In this document: piece after piece, positions 9,958 through 18,341 of the stretch
How the letters are laid out: the number at the start of each line of letters is the position of its first letter
Position numbering within the stretch: position 1 is the stretch's first letter
NCBI GenBank assembly: GCA_937899295.1
Contig: CALBPO010000033.1
Span: 1 to 22,779 of the forward strand
Source: an uncultured Opitutia bacterium
GTDB lineage: Bacteria > Verrucomicrobiota > Verrucomicrobiia > Opitutales > Coraliomargaritaceae
DNA length: 22,779 nucleotides
Direction: 5' to 3'
Made by a program: the position numbers and the translations under genes
The notes under the pieces: model-generated
The model's database searches: none
The model's input: the letters and a program-made list of their open reading frames with translations, nothing else
What the model was told of the DNA's origin: nothing

Positions 9958-10797
9958 CTATGAAGCAAAGAAGAATCGCAGGCGCCCGCTGAGGTCTTCG
10001 ACGCTTTGCCCATGAAGTGAGACTTTTGATGCCATTGCTTTGATCGCGTCTGCTTGCCCGATCCCGGTCTCTAATGCCAGTAGACCACCTTCAGCCAAAT
10101 GTTTAGGGACACTTTTGAATAGTAGACCCAGGTCATCCAGACCCTCTTGTCCTGAGGCGAGTGCGTTGTGTGGTTCGTGATCAATCACCTCTGGTTCGGC
10201 AGTCTGCATTTCAGCTTCGGTTAAATAAGGCGGGTTGGAAACAATAAGATCAAAGCGCGCGCCTTCATCTAGCGGCTCGAACCAATTCCCTTTGATAAAG
10301 GTGACTCTACTGGATAAATTTAGCGCAAGCGCATTTTCTTTGGCGAGCGTGATGGCTTCCTCGCTTTGATCAGTTGCGGTGACTTCAGCGTCCGAGTATC
10401 TCGAAGCGAGGGCTAAAGCAATGGCGCCGCTACCAGTGCCCAAATCTAGGACACGTTTTGGTGGCGCCTTCAGTCGTTCTACGATCAATTCAATTAGCTC
10501 TTCAGTCTCATGCCGCGGGATGAGGGCGCGCGGATCGACTTTAAGCGTGAGGCCGTAAAATTCCGTGTTGCCTATAATATACTGCAGCGGCTCACGCGAT
10601 GCCCTTCGTTTGACCAGAGACCGTAGGTCTGTGAGTTGCGCTTCAGTTAGCGGGCGGTCGAGATCAAGGTAAATATCGAGACGCTTAATCCCAAGCGAGT
10701 GTGCGATTAAGATATCTGTATCGAGCTTGGCGTTAGGGACGCTCTTTTTTTTAAAGAAAGCCTCTGTCCGCTCTTTGATTTCTCGAATGGTGAGCAT
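9958..10797 (-). CDS. prmC: Peptide chain release factor N5-glutamine methyltransferase
   Basis: PrmC (HemK) methylates the glutamine of the GGQ motif in release factors using S-adenosylmethionine. The substrate glutamine here would be Gln236 of the RF1 encoded just upstream. An N-terminal helical domain occupies residues 1 to about 75. The SAM loop DLGTGSG is at 118-124 and the catalytic NPPY at 188-191. [11 protein letters not shown] near 93-103 is a family signature. A length of 279 residues is normal. It follows prfA with an 11 bp gap on the - strand. A GAGG overlapping the prfA stop codon (TGAGG) can serve as its ribosome-binding site, so the pair is probably one transcript. Confidence 0.95.
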   Translation of the reverse strand: MLTIREIKERTEAFFKKKSVPNAKLDTDILIAHSLGIKRLDIYLDLDRPLTEAQLTDLRSLVKRRASREPLQYIIGNTEFYGLTLKVDPRALIPRHETEELIELIVERLKAPPKRVLDLGTGSGAIALALASRYSDAEVTATDQSEEAITLAKENALALNLSSRVTFIKGNWFEPLDEGARFDLIVSNPPYLTEAEMQTAEPEVIDHEPHNALASGQEGLDDLGLLFKSVPKHLAEGGLLALETGIGQADAIKAMASKVSLHGQSVEDLSGRLRFFFAS

Positions 10798-10808
10798 TTG
10801 ATTTCGCC

Positions 10809-11897
10809 TCAGAGGGTCTGTTTTTCCAACAGATTCTGGATGCGAGCCTCATAGTCGTAATTTTGAAGGGCGTCAATCAAGTCGTCCAAGTCGCCTTCGA
10901 CGACAGTTGGGAGGGAGAGGCTGAGGCCGATGCGGTGGTCGGTCAGGCGGCCCTGGGGGTAATTATAGGTTCGGATGCGCTCGGAGCGGTCACCTGTGCC
11001 GATCTGGCCTTTGCGCTCAGCGGCGTATTTGGCGTGTTCCTCATCTACTTTAGCTTGGAGTAGGCGTGAGCGCATCACCGTGAGGGCTTTGGCGCGGTTT
11101 TTGATCTGCGAGCGCTCGTCGGCGCAGTAAACAGTGACGCCAGTTGGCTTGTGCACCATCATGACAGCGGAGTCAGTCGTATTCACGTGCTGGCCCCCTG
11201 CCCCACTGGCGCGCATGGTTGAGATATCCAGATCTTGCGGGTTGATCTGCACGTCCACTTCTTCGGCTTCGGGAAGCACAGCTACGGTAGCGGTGGAGGT
11301 ATGAATGCGGCCTTGGGTCTCGGTCGCGGGTACGCGCTGGACGCGGTGGACGCCGCTTTCGAATTTAAGAAACTTGTAGGCCTCTTCGCCCGTCATGTTA
11401 AAAATGATTTCTTTAAATCCACCCACATCGGCGGGGCTTGAGCTCATGATCTCGACCCGCCAGCCACGCGTTTCCGCGTAACGGCTATACATACGGAAGA
11501 GATCACCAGCAAAGATATTGGCCTCGTCGCCACCAGCACCACCGCGTATTTCCATAACGGAGTTACGACTGTCGGTGGCATCAGGGGGGATCATGAAACG
11601 GAGCACGTCGTTGGCGAGGCGGTCGCGCTCGTTGGCGAGAGGCTCGATTTCCTCCTCGGCCATCTCGCGTAGCTCGGCTTCGACGGAATCATCGGCGGCC
11701 ATGGCTTGGTTTTCTTTGAGTTGCTCGACGGTGCTGTGGTAGGCTTCGAACTTTTCGACGAGCGTGCTGAGGCGCATTTGTTCGCGGGAGACGTCGGCCG
11801 CGCGGCGCTGGTCGGAGTAGAAGTCAGGATCGGCCATCTGCTCGTTCAGATCGCTGAGTTTATCGCGGAAAGGGGCTATGTCGGGAATTGTGTGCAT
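10809..11897 (-). CDS. prfA: Peptide chain release factor 1
   Basis: RF1 recognises UAA and UAG in the ribosomal A site and triggers peptide release. The stop-codon-reading tripeptide Pro190-Ala-Thr192 (PAT, within [13 protein letters not shown]) identifies it as RF1, since RF2 has SPF at this place. The peptidyl-hydrolase motif GGQ is at 234-236 in [15 protein letters not shown]. The acidic conserved segment [16 protein letters not shown] lies near 117-132. A length of 362 residues matches the E. coli protein. The ATG at 11897 lacks a clear Shine-Dalgarno sequence. The gene is divergent from the HAD phosphatase and is followed by prmC, a widespread arrangement that pairs the substrate with its modifying enzyme. 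Confidence 0.97.
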   Translation of the reverse strand: MHTIPDIAPFRDKLSDLNEQMADPDFYSDQRRAADVSREQMRLSTLVEKFEAYHSTVEQLKENQAMAADDSVEAELREMAEEEIEPLANERDRLANDVLRFMIPPDATDSRNSVMEIRGGAGGDEANIFAGDLFRMYSRYAETRGWRVEIMSSSPADVGGFKEIIFNMTGEEAYKFLKFESGVHRVQRVPATETQGRIHTSTATVAVLPEAEEVDVQINPQDLDISTMRASGAGGQHVNTTDSAVMMVHKPTGVTVYCADERSQIKNRAKALTVMRSRLLQAKVDEEHAKYAAERKGQIGTGDRSERIRTYNYPQGRLTDHRIGLSLSLPTVVEGDLDDLIDALQNYDYEARIQNLLEKQTL

Positions 11898-11969
11898 CGT
11901 TAAGAAACAGCGTTTGAATTATGCGTTGCAGTGAAAGCTATAGCTCATAACAGTCGAGTTCTACCTGCA

Positions 11970-12992
11970 ATGACGAAAAAGAACCTTCACCGCCAAAACA
12001 TTGTCGCTTGTATCTGGGATTTTGACAAGACGCTCATTCCTGGCTACATGCAGGCGCCTATCTTTGAAGCTTTTGGGATCGACGAGGAGCAATTTTGGAA
12101 AGAGGTCAACGCCCTGCCCGATATTTATGCCAAACGTGGCACGCGCGTCTCTTACGATACGATCTATCTGAACCACTTGATTAGTTTCGTAAAAAACGGC
12201 TGCCTCAAGGGCTTGACCAATCAGCGCCTTCGCGAACTGGGTAAAGAGCTGCGATTTTACGACGGCTTACCCGATCTTTTTACCCGCTTGCAGGCCGTGA
12301 CGGAATCGCGGCCAGAATATAAAAAGCATAACATCAAGCTGGAGCACTATATCATTAGCACAGGATTGGCAGAAATGATCAAAGGCAGTATGATTGCACC
12401 CCATGTAGATGGGATCTACGGCTGCGAATTTATTGAGGCACCGCTGCCACCAAATTATTCCAACCAAGATGAGTTCCCGCTACAAATGGAGTTTGAGATT
12501 AGCCAGATTGGTACGATCGTCGATAATACCATCAAGACGCGCTACATTTTTGAGATCAATAAGGGCAGTAACAAAAATCCGACAATTGATGTGAACGCTT
12601 CGATGGACCGGGTGGATCGCCGCATACCGATGGATCGGATGATATACACGGCGGATGGGCCGAGTGACGTGCCTGTGTTTTCAGTCGTTAAAAGCAATGG
12701 CGGTAAGACTTACGCAGTCTTCAATCCCGAGAGTGAAGCTGAATTTGCGCAAAACGATGCTCTGCTTCACGCGGGGCGTATCCATGCCTATGGCCCGGCT
12801 GACTACACGGAAAAGAGCACTACTTCCAAATGGCTGCGCATGCACGTGCGCTCGATTTGCGATGGGATCGTGGCAGAATGTGAGGCGAGTCTTAGCGAAA
12901 ACGTTAGCCGCGCGCCTAGGCATCTGCACGATGAGGATGAGCTGGATGAGACTTCAGCCGGGAAAGTTAAGTCACAAAAGGACTTGTTTTAG
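11970..12992 (+). CDS. HAD-superfamily phosphatase-like hydrolase
   Basis: This is a haloacid dehalogenase-type hydrolase, probably a cytoplasmic phosphatase of unknown substrate. With the ATG at 11970 (340 aa), motif I is WDFDKT with nucleophile Asp17 and general acid Asp19. Motif II is the serine/threonine pair in YIISTG (130-131) and motif IV is ADGPSDVP with Asp229 and Asp233. The region from about 25 to 115 forms a helical C1-type cap. An in-frame GTG at 11931 would add 13 residues. I chose the ATG because motif I normally lies close to the N-terminus, though neither start has a ribosome-binding site. The tail after about 305 is charged and probably disordered. PrfA is divergent upstream and rapA convergent downstream. 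The substrate cannot be inferred. Confidence 0.85.
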   Translation: MTKKNLHRQNIVACIWDFDKTLIPGYMQAPIFEAFGIDEEQFWKEVNALPDIYAKRGTRVSYDTIYLNHLISFVKNGCLKGLTNQRLRELGKELRFYDGLPDLFTRLQAVTESRPEYKKHNIKLEHYIISTGLAEMIKGSMIAPHVDGIYGCEFIEAPLPPNYSNQDEFPLQMEFEISQIGTIVDNTIKTRYIFEINKGSNKNPTIDVNASMDRVDRRIPMDRMIYTADGPSDVPVFSVVKSNGGKTYAVFNPESEAEFAQNDALLHAGRIHAYGPADYTEKSTTSKWLRMHVRSICDGIVAECEASLSENVSRAPRHLHDEDELDETSAGKVKSQKDLF

Positions 12993-13000
12993 CTTAATTA

Positions 13001-13033
13001 TGGTGTGTTCGCTTGCGACGCGCGAATGCACCA
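13001..13033. terminator. Strong 12 bp stem between convergent genes, possible bidirectional terminator
   Basis: The arms 13001-13012 (TGGTGTGTTCGC) and 13022-13033 (GCGAATGCACCA) pair over 12 positions with two wobble pairs, around a 9 base loop. The stem lies 9 bp past the stop of the HAD gene and 52 bp past the end of rapA, between convergent genes. A U-rich tract is missing on the + strand; on the - strand an AT-rich stretch (TAATTAAG) follows. Termination of one or both transcripts is the likeliest role. Confidence 0.45.
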
Positions 13034-13084
13034 CGACTTGAAATTAACCAGCCTCACGACTCCTTGGTGTGATTTGCCCTTTGA

Positions 13085-15931
13085 TTAAGCAGGTTCGCCT
13101 AGGATGAGTCGCACCGCATCTAGGCGCAAGTGCGCCTTGGCGATATGGCGTGTCACATCCGCGATGACTGTTTCTGCAATTTTGATTTCTTCCTGCCGGA
13201 TGTTGGGATTCACCTTTTGTAGCTCCTTTAAGCGACTGGCTTCTCCGTCGAGCCGTTCGTGGGCTTGATTCATGGCGGTTGTGAGCCGAACTGATTTTTG
13301 AGTGTTAGCGTGCTTTTCTGCTGCGCTTAGCATTTCTGGAACGAGGGCTTGGAGTAGCGCAGGGTCTTGCTTGAGGCGGAAGACCTCTTCGTCGCCACAG
13401 TATTTGTTAATAGTGTCGTGTGTGAATTGCTGACTGCAATCCTTGCCGCTGAGATCTACGAGCACGCGCACCGGTGTTGGGGGCAGAAAGCGATCCACGT
13501 GGAGACGTGGTGGTGCGACGCTCTCGAGCACATAGATGGCCTCGATCAAAATAGCGGGCGCTTGGACACTGGGATCTTTCCAGACGACGATAGAGCTGTT
13601 ACCTTTTTCCGAGCTGAGCGTGAGATCGATCGCGCCGCGGACCATAGGGTGATCCCATGTCAGGAAACCGATATCTTCGCGACCAAGTGCACGAGTGCGG
13701 TCGCAAGTCACAGTGGTCCCCTCTTCCGGCAAGCAGGGGAAGGAATCGGTAAACAACTGTCCCGGCGTAAGACGGAAGGTGCGAGTATCGACATCATCGA
13801 CGGTCACGCCGAAGTGATCAAAGATGCGATTCATAAATTGGTCGAGCGTGCGGTCGGCATCGAGGGCGCGGATGTGCCCGACGAGCTTGTCGGAGGCTTC
13901 TTTACTAAAGGAGTTCAGCGCGATGAGCCGATCCTGCCCTTGGCTAAGTTGCTTCTCTAGGTCTTCGCGGAACACCTTGCTTTCCTCGACCAGTTGGTCG
14001 GCCTCGGCCAGCGTATTTTTATCGACGATGTGGTAGCGTGGCCCCAGCGAGCGTAGACACTTTCCAAACTCGTTCAGGTAGGCATAGCCGCCTTTGAGTG
14101 AATGCTCGACGCCGTCTAGGCCCTCGTGGTGCCAGCGCATGAGTAGTTCTGTCCAACTATTCTTTAGGAATGGAATGTGGATTTGGATGGTTTCGGTCTG
14201 CCCGATTCGGTCAAGACGGCCAATGCGCTGTTCGAGTAATTCGGGGTTGAGTGGTAAGTCGAAGAGCACGAGGTGGTGGGCGAACTGAAAGTTACGTCCT
14301 TCACTGCCAATCTCTGAGCAGAGGAGAATTTTCGCGCCGTCGGCCTCAGCAAACCATGCCGCATTGCGGTCGCGCTGAAGCAGCGTCAGTTCTTCGTGGA
14401 AAAGGCCAGCTTTGACGTTGATTTCTTCGAGTAGTGCGTCGTGGATCGCTTGCACCTTTTCGCGAGTGCAGCAGATGAGGAGAACTTTCTCATTTTCTCC
14501 GAGGTCTTTAATTAGTTCGGCCAACCACAAGATGCGTGGGCCGTGGCGAAAGTCGTAGGGCTCGGCCTCTTCCTTGCCTTTAGACGTATCGAGTTCAAAC
14601 TCATGGAGTAGGCGTTTTTCAAGCGCTTCCTTTGGTAGCTTCGCGCGCGGCATGAGTGCAGATGGCAGCCCTTCCCTTTTTGGGAAGCCAGTTAGCGAGT
14701 CACGCGAGTTACGGAAAATCACACGCCCCGTGCCGTGTCGATCGACTAGCTCTTCTAGCATGGATTGCTGGTCTTCGAGGTGTGTATTAAACTCGTCGTC
14801 GGTGTATTCTTCGAAGACTTCACGAAGATATTTGAGATCTTCAGAGCTTAGCTTTTTACGGGCTAACATCTTGTTGGCCACCGCCGCGACCTTAGAGTAT
14901 CCCGACTGTTCTTGACGAAATTTATCCAGATCAGGATAACGCTCAGGATCGAGCAAACGGAGACGGGCAAAGTGTCCTTCCGCGCCGAGTTGCTCGGGTG
15001 TGGCGGTCAACAGTAACAAGCCGCGACTCCTTTTTGTTAGACCCTCGACCACTTGATACTCCGGGCTGACGACTTGGGGCGTCCATTCGAGGTGGTGTGC
15101 CTCGTCGACTACGAGCATGTCCCATTTCGCCGACAACGCACAATCTGCCCAAAGCGGATGCTCTAGTAGCGTCTTAATACTGCATATCACGAGCTGTTCA
15201 GTGTTGAAGGGATTGGTTGCCTCGTCCACAGAGGTGACGGATTCACAATGCGCCGCATCGACCAGCGTGAACCATAGGTTAAAGCGGCGCAGCAACTCGA
15301 TTAACCATTGATGGACGAGCGACTCAGGCAACACGATGAGGATGCGCTCTGCTCGACCTGTGAGGTGGAGTCGGTGCAAGATCAAGCAAGCTTCAATCGT
15401 TTTGCCGAGACCGACTTCGTCTGCGAGCAAGACACGCGGCATGTAGCGGCTAGCGACTTCAGAGGCGATGTAAAGTTGATGTGGAATCAGGTCGATACGC
15501 CCGCCTACGAATCCAGCCACGTCCGACTGTTTGGCATCTGCAAGTCGGGTGATGGCCTCGTAGCGCAAGTTGAAGGCGGACGATTGATCAATTTGTCCCC
15601 GGATGAGGCGATCTTCGGGTTTGCTGAAGCTGATCGTATCTGCGAGATCCATTTCTGTGATTTTGACCGCCCCAGCAAGATAGGTTATGATCCCCTCCTC
15701 CACTTTCACCGCCTCGATCACGACGGGTTCACCGCCTTGGGAGTGAATGGTGTCGCCCACGTAAAATTCGACGCGCTTAATGGGCGCATTGGCTCGTGCA
15801 TAGAGCCGGGCTTCCGAAGACGCCGGAAAAGCGAGTTTAAGCTGATGCGGGGAGACTTCTTCCACTATCCCGAGCCCGAGCTCTGGCTCCGTTTCGCTGA
15901 TCCAGCGTTGTCCAATCGTAAATTTAGCCAT
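13085..15931 (-). CDS. rapA: RNA polymerase-associated SNF2/SWI2 ATPase, RapA (HepA)
   Basis: RapA binds RNA polymerase and uses ATP to recycle stalled or post-termination complexes. The N-terminal part (1 to about 110) has the Tudor-like region that begins FTIGQRWISETEPELGLG. The Swi2/Snf2 motor follows, with Walker A DEVGLGKT at 171-178, DEAH at 276-279 and motif III LLTATP at 307-312. The second RecA lobe shows CSEIGSEGRNFQFA and the motif VI arginines in EQRIGRLDRIGQ near 575-590. The length of 948 residues is very close to E. coli RapA (968), and the RapA-specific C-terminal half is present, which separates it from shorter SNF2 helicases. It is divergent from the PIG-L gene with only 50 bp between starts, so their promoters must overlap. 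Confidence 0.93.
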   Translation of the reverse strand: MAKFTIGQRWISETEPELGLGIVEEVSPHQLKLAFPASSEARLYARANAPIKRVEFYVGDTIHSQGGEPVVIEAVKVEEGIITYLAGAVKITEMDLADTISFSKPEDRLIRGQIDQSSAFNLRYEAITRLADAKQSDVAGFVGGRIDLIPHQLYIASEVASRYMPRVLLADEVGLGKTIEACLILHRLHLTGRAERILIVLPESLVHQWLIELLRRFNLWFTLVDAAHCESVTSVDEATNPFNTEQLVICSIKTLLEHPLWADCALSAKWDMLVVDEAHHLEWTPQVVSPEYQVVEGLTKRSRGLLLLTATPEQLGAEGHFARLRLLDPERYPDLDKFRQEQSGYSKVAAVANKMLARKKLSSEDLKYLREVFEEYTDDEFNTHLEDQQSMLEELVDRHGTGRVIFRNSRDSLTGFPKREGLPSALMPRAKLPKEALEKRLLHEFELDTSKGKEEAEPYDFRHGPRILWLAELIKDLGENEKVLLICCTREKVQAIHDALLEEINVKAGLFHEELTLLQRDRNAAWFAEADGAKILLCSEIGSEGRNFQFAHHLVLFDLPLNPELLEQRIGRLDRIGQTETIQIHIPFLKNSWTELLMRWHHEGLDGVEHSLKGGYAYLNEFGKCLRSLGPRYHIVDKNTLAEADQLVEESKVFREDLEKQLSQGQDRLIALNSFSKEASDKLVGHIRALDADRTLDQFMNRIFDHFGVTVDDVDTRTFRLTPGQLFTDSFPCLPEEGTTVTCDRTRALGREDIGFLTWDHPMVRGAIDLTLSSEKGNSSIVVWKDPSVQAPAILIEAIYVLESVAPPRLHVDRFLPPTPVRVLVDLSGKDCSQQFTHDTINKYCGDEEVFRLKQDPALLQALVPEMLSAAEKHANTQKSVRLTTAMNQAHERLDGEASRLKELQKVNPNIRQEEIKIAETVIADVTRHIAKAHLRLDAVRLILGEPA

Positions 15932-15964
15932 TGGTGGATGTTTTGGCTCACCTTAATTAAAGTC

Positions 15965-15970
15965 AAGGAG
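15965..15970 (+). promoter_or_regulatory. Shine-Dalgarno sequence for the PIG-L gene
   Basis: AAGGAG lies 11 bases before the ATG at 15982. The spacing is longer than ideal, but it is one of the few clear ribosome-binding sequences in the window, and it favours this ATG over in-frame ATGs at 16012, 16018 and 16039. Confidence 0.45.
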
Positions 15971-15981
15971 CGGCTCTACGT

Positions 15982-16869
15982 ATGTTAGCAGTGGCAAAGG
16001 TTCTTGCGGCGATGGACATGCTCCCGCTAACTTTATCTATGCACGCGAATATCGACCTCTTTATTCCTGACCAGATCAGTGCCCCCGAAGCACAAGCGCG
16101 CACCTCTCACCTCGGCATTGGCGCGCACCAAGACGACTTGGAATTTATGGCCTTTCATGGCATCGCCACCTGCTATGGTCAAGATGGCGCGTGGTTTAGT
16201 GGGATCACCTGCACAGATGGTGGCGGTAGTGCTCGCTCCGGAGCCTTTGCTGGTAAGACGGACGCCGAGATGCAAGCGATCCGTGCCGACGAGCAACGCC
16301 GTGCGGCGGAAATCGGCCAATACAGTTATGTAGGGCAGCTTGGCTTTACTAGCGCGGCAACTAAGGATCCCGCAACCCGTGGCAAATTAGTCGATCAATT
16401 GGAGCAACATCTAATCTACACTCAGCCAGAAGTGCTCTATACGCACAATCCCGCCGACAAGCACGCCACTCACGTGGCTGTATTTCACGCAGTGATTGAA
16501 GCGCTGCTTAGGATTCCGCCCTACTCTCGCCCAAAGAAGGTCTACGGCTGTGAAGTTTGGCGTGATCTCGACTGGCTTGAGCCGGAGGATAAGATCGCGC
16601 TTGATGTGAGTCCTTATCCCGAATTAGCTGAGAAACTGAATGCATGCTTCGCCTCGCAGATTACTGGGGGTAAAGACTACGGAAAGGCCGTCATTGGCCG
16701 CCGCCGTGCGAATGCGACCTTCTACGATTCTCATTCGGTTGATACGCTTGATCAGTTGTGGTTCGCAATGGACCTGACGCCGCTGATTGAAGATGATGCA
16801 CCTACTGTGAAGGCCTTTGTTGAAGCAAAAATAGATCGATTTCGTTCATCAGTCATCGGGCAATTGTAG
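15982..16869 (+). CDS. PIG-L family (LmbE-like) deacetylase
   Basis: These metal-dependent enzymes remove N-acetyl groups from amino sugars or glycoconjugates. The zinc motif is GAHQDDLE at 47-54, the usual AHPDD with Gln in place of Pro; the ligands His49 and Asp52 are kept. The second histidine region HNPADKHATH is at 155-164 and can supply the third ligand. A length of 295 residues fits bacterial members. Several ATGs occur in the first 20 codons, so the N-terminus is uncertain; homologous sequence probably begins near HLGIGAHQDD. Neighbours (rapA divergent, mnmE downstream) give no hint of the substrate. A separate role in sugar conjugate metabolism is likely but unspecified. Confidence 0.87.
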   Translation: MLAVAKVLAAMDMLPLTLSMHANIDLFIPDQISAPEAQARTSHLGIGAHQDDLEFMAFHGIATCYGQDGAWFSGITCTDGGGSARSGAFAGKTDAEMQAIRADEQRRAAEIGQYSYVGQLGFTSAATKDPATRGKLVDQLEQHLIYTQPEVLYTHNPADKHATHVAVFHAVIEALLRIPPYSRPKKVYGCEVWRDLDWLEPEDKIALDVSPYPELAEKLNACFASQITGGKDYGKAVIGRRRANATFYDSHSVDTLDQLWFAMDLTPLIEDDAPTVKAFVEAKIDRFRSSVIGQL

Positions 16870-16935
16870 CGCCTTAGCTTATTCGATTTAGCCTCGCCTC
16901 TAGGCAAATTTTGGCGAAAGGAAGCTGGCGCGCTA
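16866..16935 (+). other. Long-range inverted repeat in the mnmE leader
   Basis: TAGCGCCTTAGCT (16866-16878) and AGCTGGCGCGCTA (16923-16935) can pair over 12 of 13 positions, two of them wobble, enclosing about 44 bases that contain smaller stems such as GCCT-CTA-GGC. The left arm covers the last codons of the PIG-L gene, and the right arm ends 48 bp before the mnmE start. It could fold in a read-through transcript as a terminator, processing site or leader element. Folding strength was not computed. Confidence 0.25.
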
Positions 16936-16982
16936 CGTACTCACTTGACGCAATCGCGGATTCGGTGAACTTAGCCTGTTCC

Positions 16983-18341
16983 ATGCCTGCCGCTGACACA
17001 ATTGTAGCACTCTCATCGCCTTCAGGCGAATCTGCCATTGCGCTGATTCGCTTGTCTGGGCCCGCTTGTGCGGAACTGGCTCTTGCGATCACACAGCGCA
17101 GTCAGCCGCTCAAAAAGCGCTATGCGCATTTTGCTAAGTATATCGATGTTAATGGAATACAAATCGACGAGTGCGTTATTACCTATTATACTGATGGCCA
17201 ATCATTTACAGGCGAATCAATGCTAGAAATAGCGCCTCACGGAAACCCCATGATTGTTCAGAAAATCCTGGCGGATTTAATGGCGCGCGGATGCCGTCCC
17301 GCGGAGCCAGGTGAGTTTACGCGCACAGCGTTCTTAAATGGTCGCATGGACTTGAGCCAGGCTGAGGCCATATCTGATTTGATTCGTGCACGTTCTGACC
17401 GCAGCCTTGAAGTGGCACAACGCCAGTTGCATGGGTCGGTTGGTCGCAAGATGAGTGAGCTGACTGAGCGCCTGCTTGGTGTAATGGCGCAGCTTGAAGC
17501 CTACATAGATTTCCCTGAAGAAGATCTGCCGGGTGAGGACCAAGTGGGCCCTGCTTCCGAACTCCGAAAACTGATTGAAGAGATGGGCGATTTGATTGAA
17601 ACGCAGCGCTACTCCGCCCTACTTCACGAGGGAATTAAGACCTTAATTATTGGCGAACCTAACGTAGGCAAAAGTAGTTTGATTAATGCACTTACAGGCG
17701 CCGAAAGGTCCATTGTTAGTGATATACCAGGCACAACACGTGATTACATTTCGGCCTTTATGATGCTGGGGTCATGGCGTATCGAGATTTTGGATACAGC
17801 GGGCTTACATGAGGCCGGCGACGCGATTGAAAAGATCGGCATTGACCACACGATTGAGCAAGCCGAGACAGCGGATTTCTTCTTGCTCGTGCTTGATGCC
17901 AACCTGCCCTACCCCACTTTGCCGGATTCTTTACTGCAGCGAATTAATCCGGCTAATACGATCGTGATCGAGAACAAAACAGATCTGCCCAGCGCTCAAT
18001 CGTGTGCTGATTTCCTGCCGGATCTACAGCATGTACGCACTTCCCTCCTCAAGCGGAAGGGTCTCGCGGATCTGCGCGAAATCTGGCAGAAATCTATTGA
18101 TGCTAGTCTGACGCATGGGCAGAATGATGGCGTGGTGGTTAACGCGCGCCACGCCGCATCACTTGGAGAAGCTGTTGATGCACTGGAACTTGCATCATCT
18201 AAGTTGAAATTAGGCGATCACTCTGAGCTGATTGTGGCTGACATGCGTGAGGCAGTAGAACACATTGGGCAAGTCGTTGGACGTGTCGATAATGAGCGCA
18301 TGCTCGATAGGCTTTTTAAACAATTTTGTATCGGTAAATGA
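16983..18341 (+). CDS. mnmE: tRNA uridine-5-carboxymethylaminomethyl(34) synthesis GTPase MnmE
   Basis: MnmE with MnmG installs cmnm5 or nm5 groups on the wobble uridine of certain tRNAs, using GTP hydrolysis and methylene-tetrahydrofolate. I chose the ATG at 16983 (452 aa, E. coli 454), since [15 protein letters not shown] is the canonical N-terminus; a TTG at 16911 is in frame but adds 24 unrelated residues. The G domain shows GEPNVGKS (224-231), DIPGTTRD (247-254), DTAG (271-274) and NKTD (331-334). The protein ends in the diagnostic CIGK at 449-452, whose cysteine is conserved across MnmE. The stop overlaps the mnmG start by 4 bp (ATGA), which couples translation of the two partners. There is no evident Shine-Dalgarno sequence. 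Confidence 0.97.
   Translation: MPAADTIVALSSPSGESAIALIRLSGPACAELALAITQRSQPLKKRYAHFAKYIDVNGIQIDECVITYYTDGQSFTGESMLEIAPHGNPMIVQKILADLMARGCRPAEPGEFTRTAFLNGRMDLSQAEAISDLIRARSDRSLEVAQRQLHGSVGRKMSELTERLLGVMAQLEAYIDFPEEDLPGEDQVGPASELRKLIEEMGDLIETQRYSALLHEGIKTLIIGEPNVGKSSLINALTGAERSIVSDIPGTTRDYISAFMMLGSWRIEILDTAGLHEAGDAIEKIGIDHTIEQAETADFFLLVLDANLPYPTLPDSLLQRINPANTIVIENKTDLPSAQSCADFLPDLQHVRTSLLKRKGLADLREIWQKSIDASLTHGQNDGVVVNARHAASLGEAVDALELASSKLKLGDHSELIVADMREAVEHIGQVVGRVDNERMLDRLFKQFCIGK

Noticed and set aside
12844..12851. GCACGTGC within the HAD gene as a parS candidate
   Set aside because: It shares only the CACGTG centre; the flanks do not resemble parS.
12655..13041. A 128-codon + strand frame overlapping the end of the HAD gene
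   Set aside because: It is an out-of-frame shadow rich in Arg, Cys and Thr with no protein-like pattern.
13494..13503. TCCACGTGGA, identical to the core of the parS sites, inside rapA
   Set aside because: Only the inner 10 bp match; the outer arms (CGA and GAC) differ from TGT and ACA, and it stands alone, so it is probably chance.
13367..13960. A 197-codon + strand frame, and a 226-codon frame at 15308-15988, opposite rapA
   Set aside because: RapA is unmistakable on the other strand; these frames follow from its codon use and have no domain features.
16911..16982. TTG start adding 24 residues to MnmE
   Set aside because: Family N-termini begin at the ATG at 16983; the extension has no similarity to MnmE.
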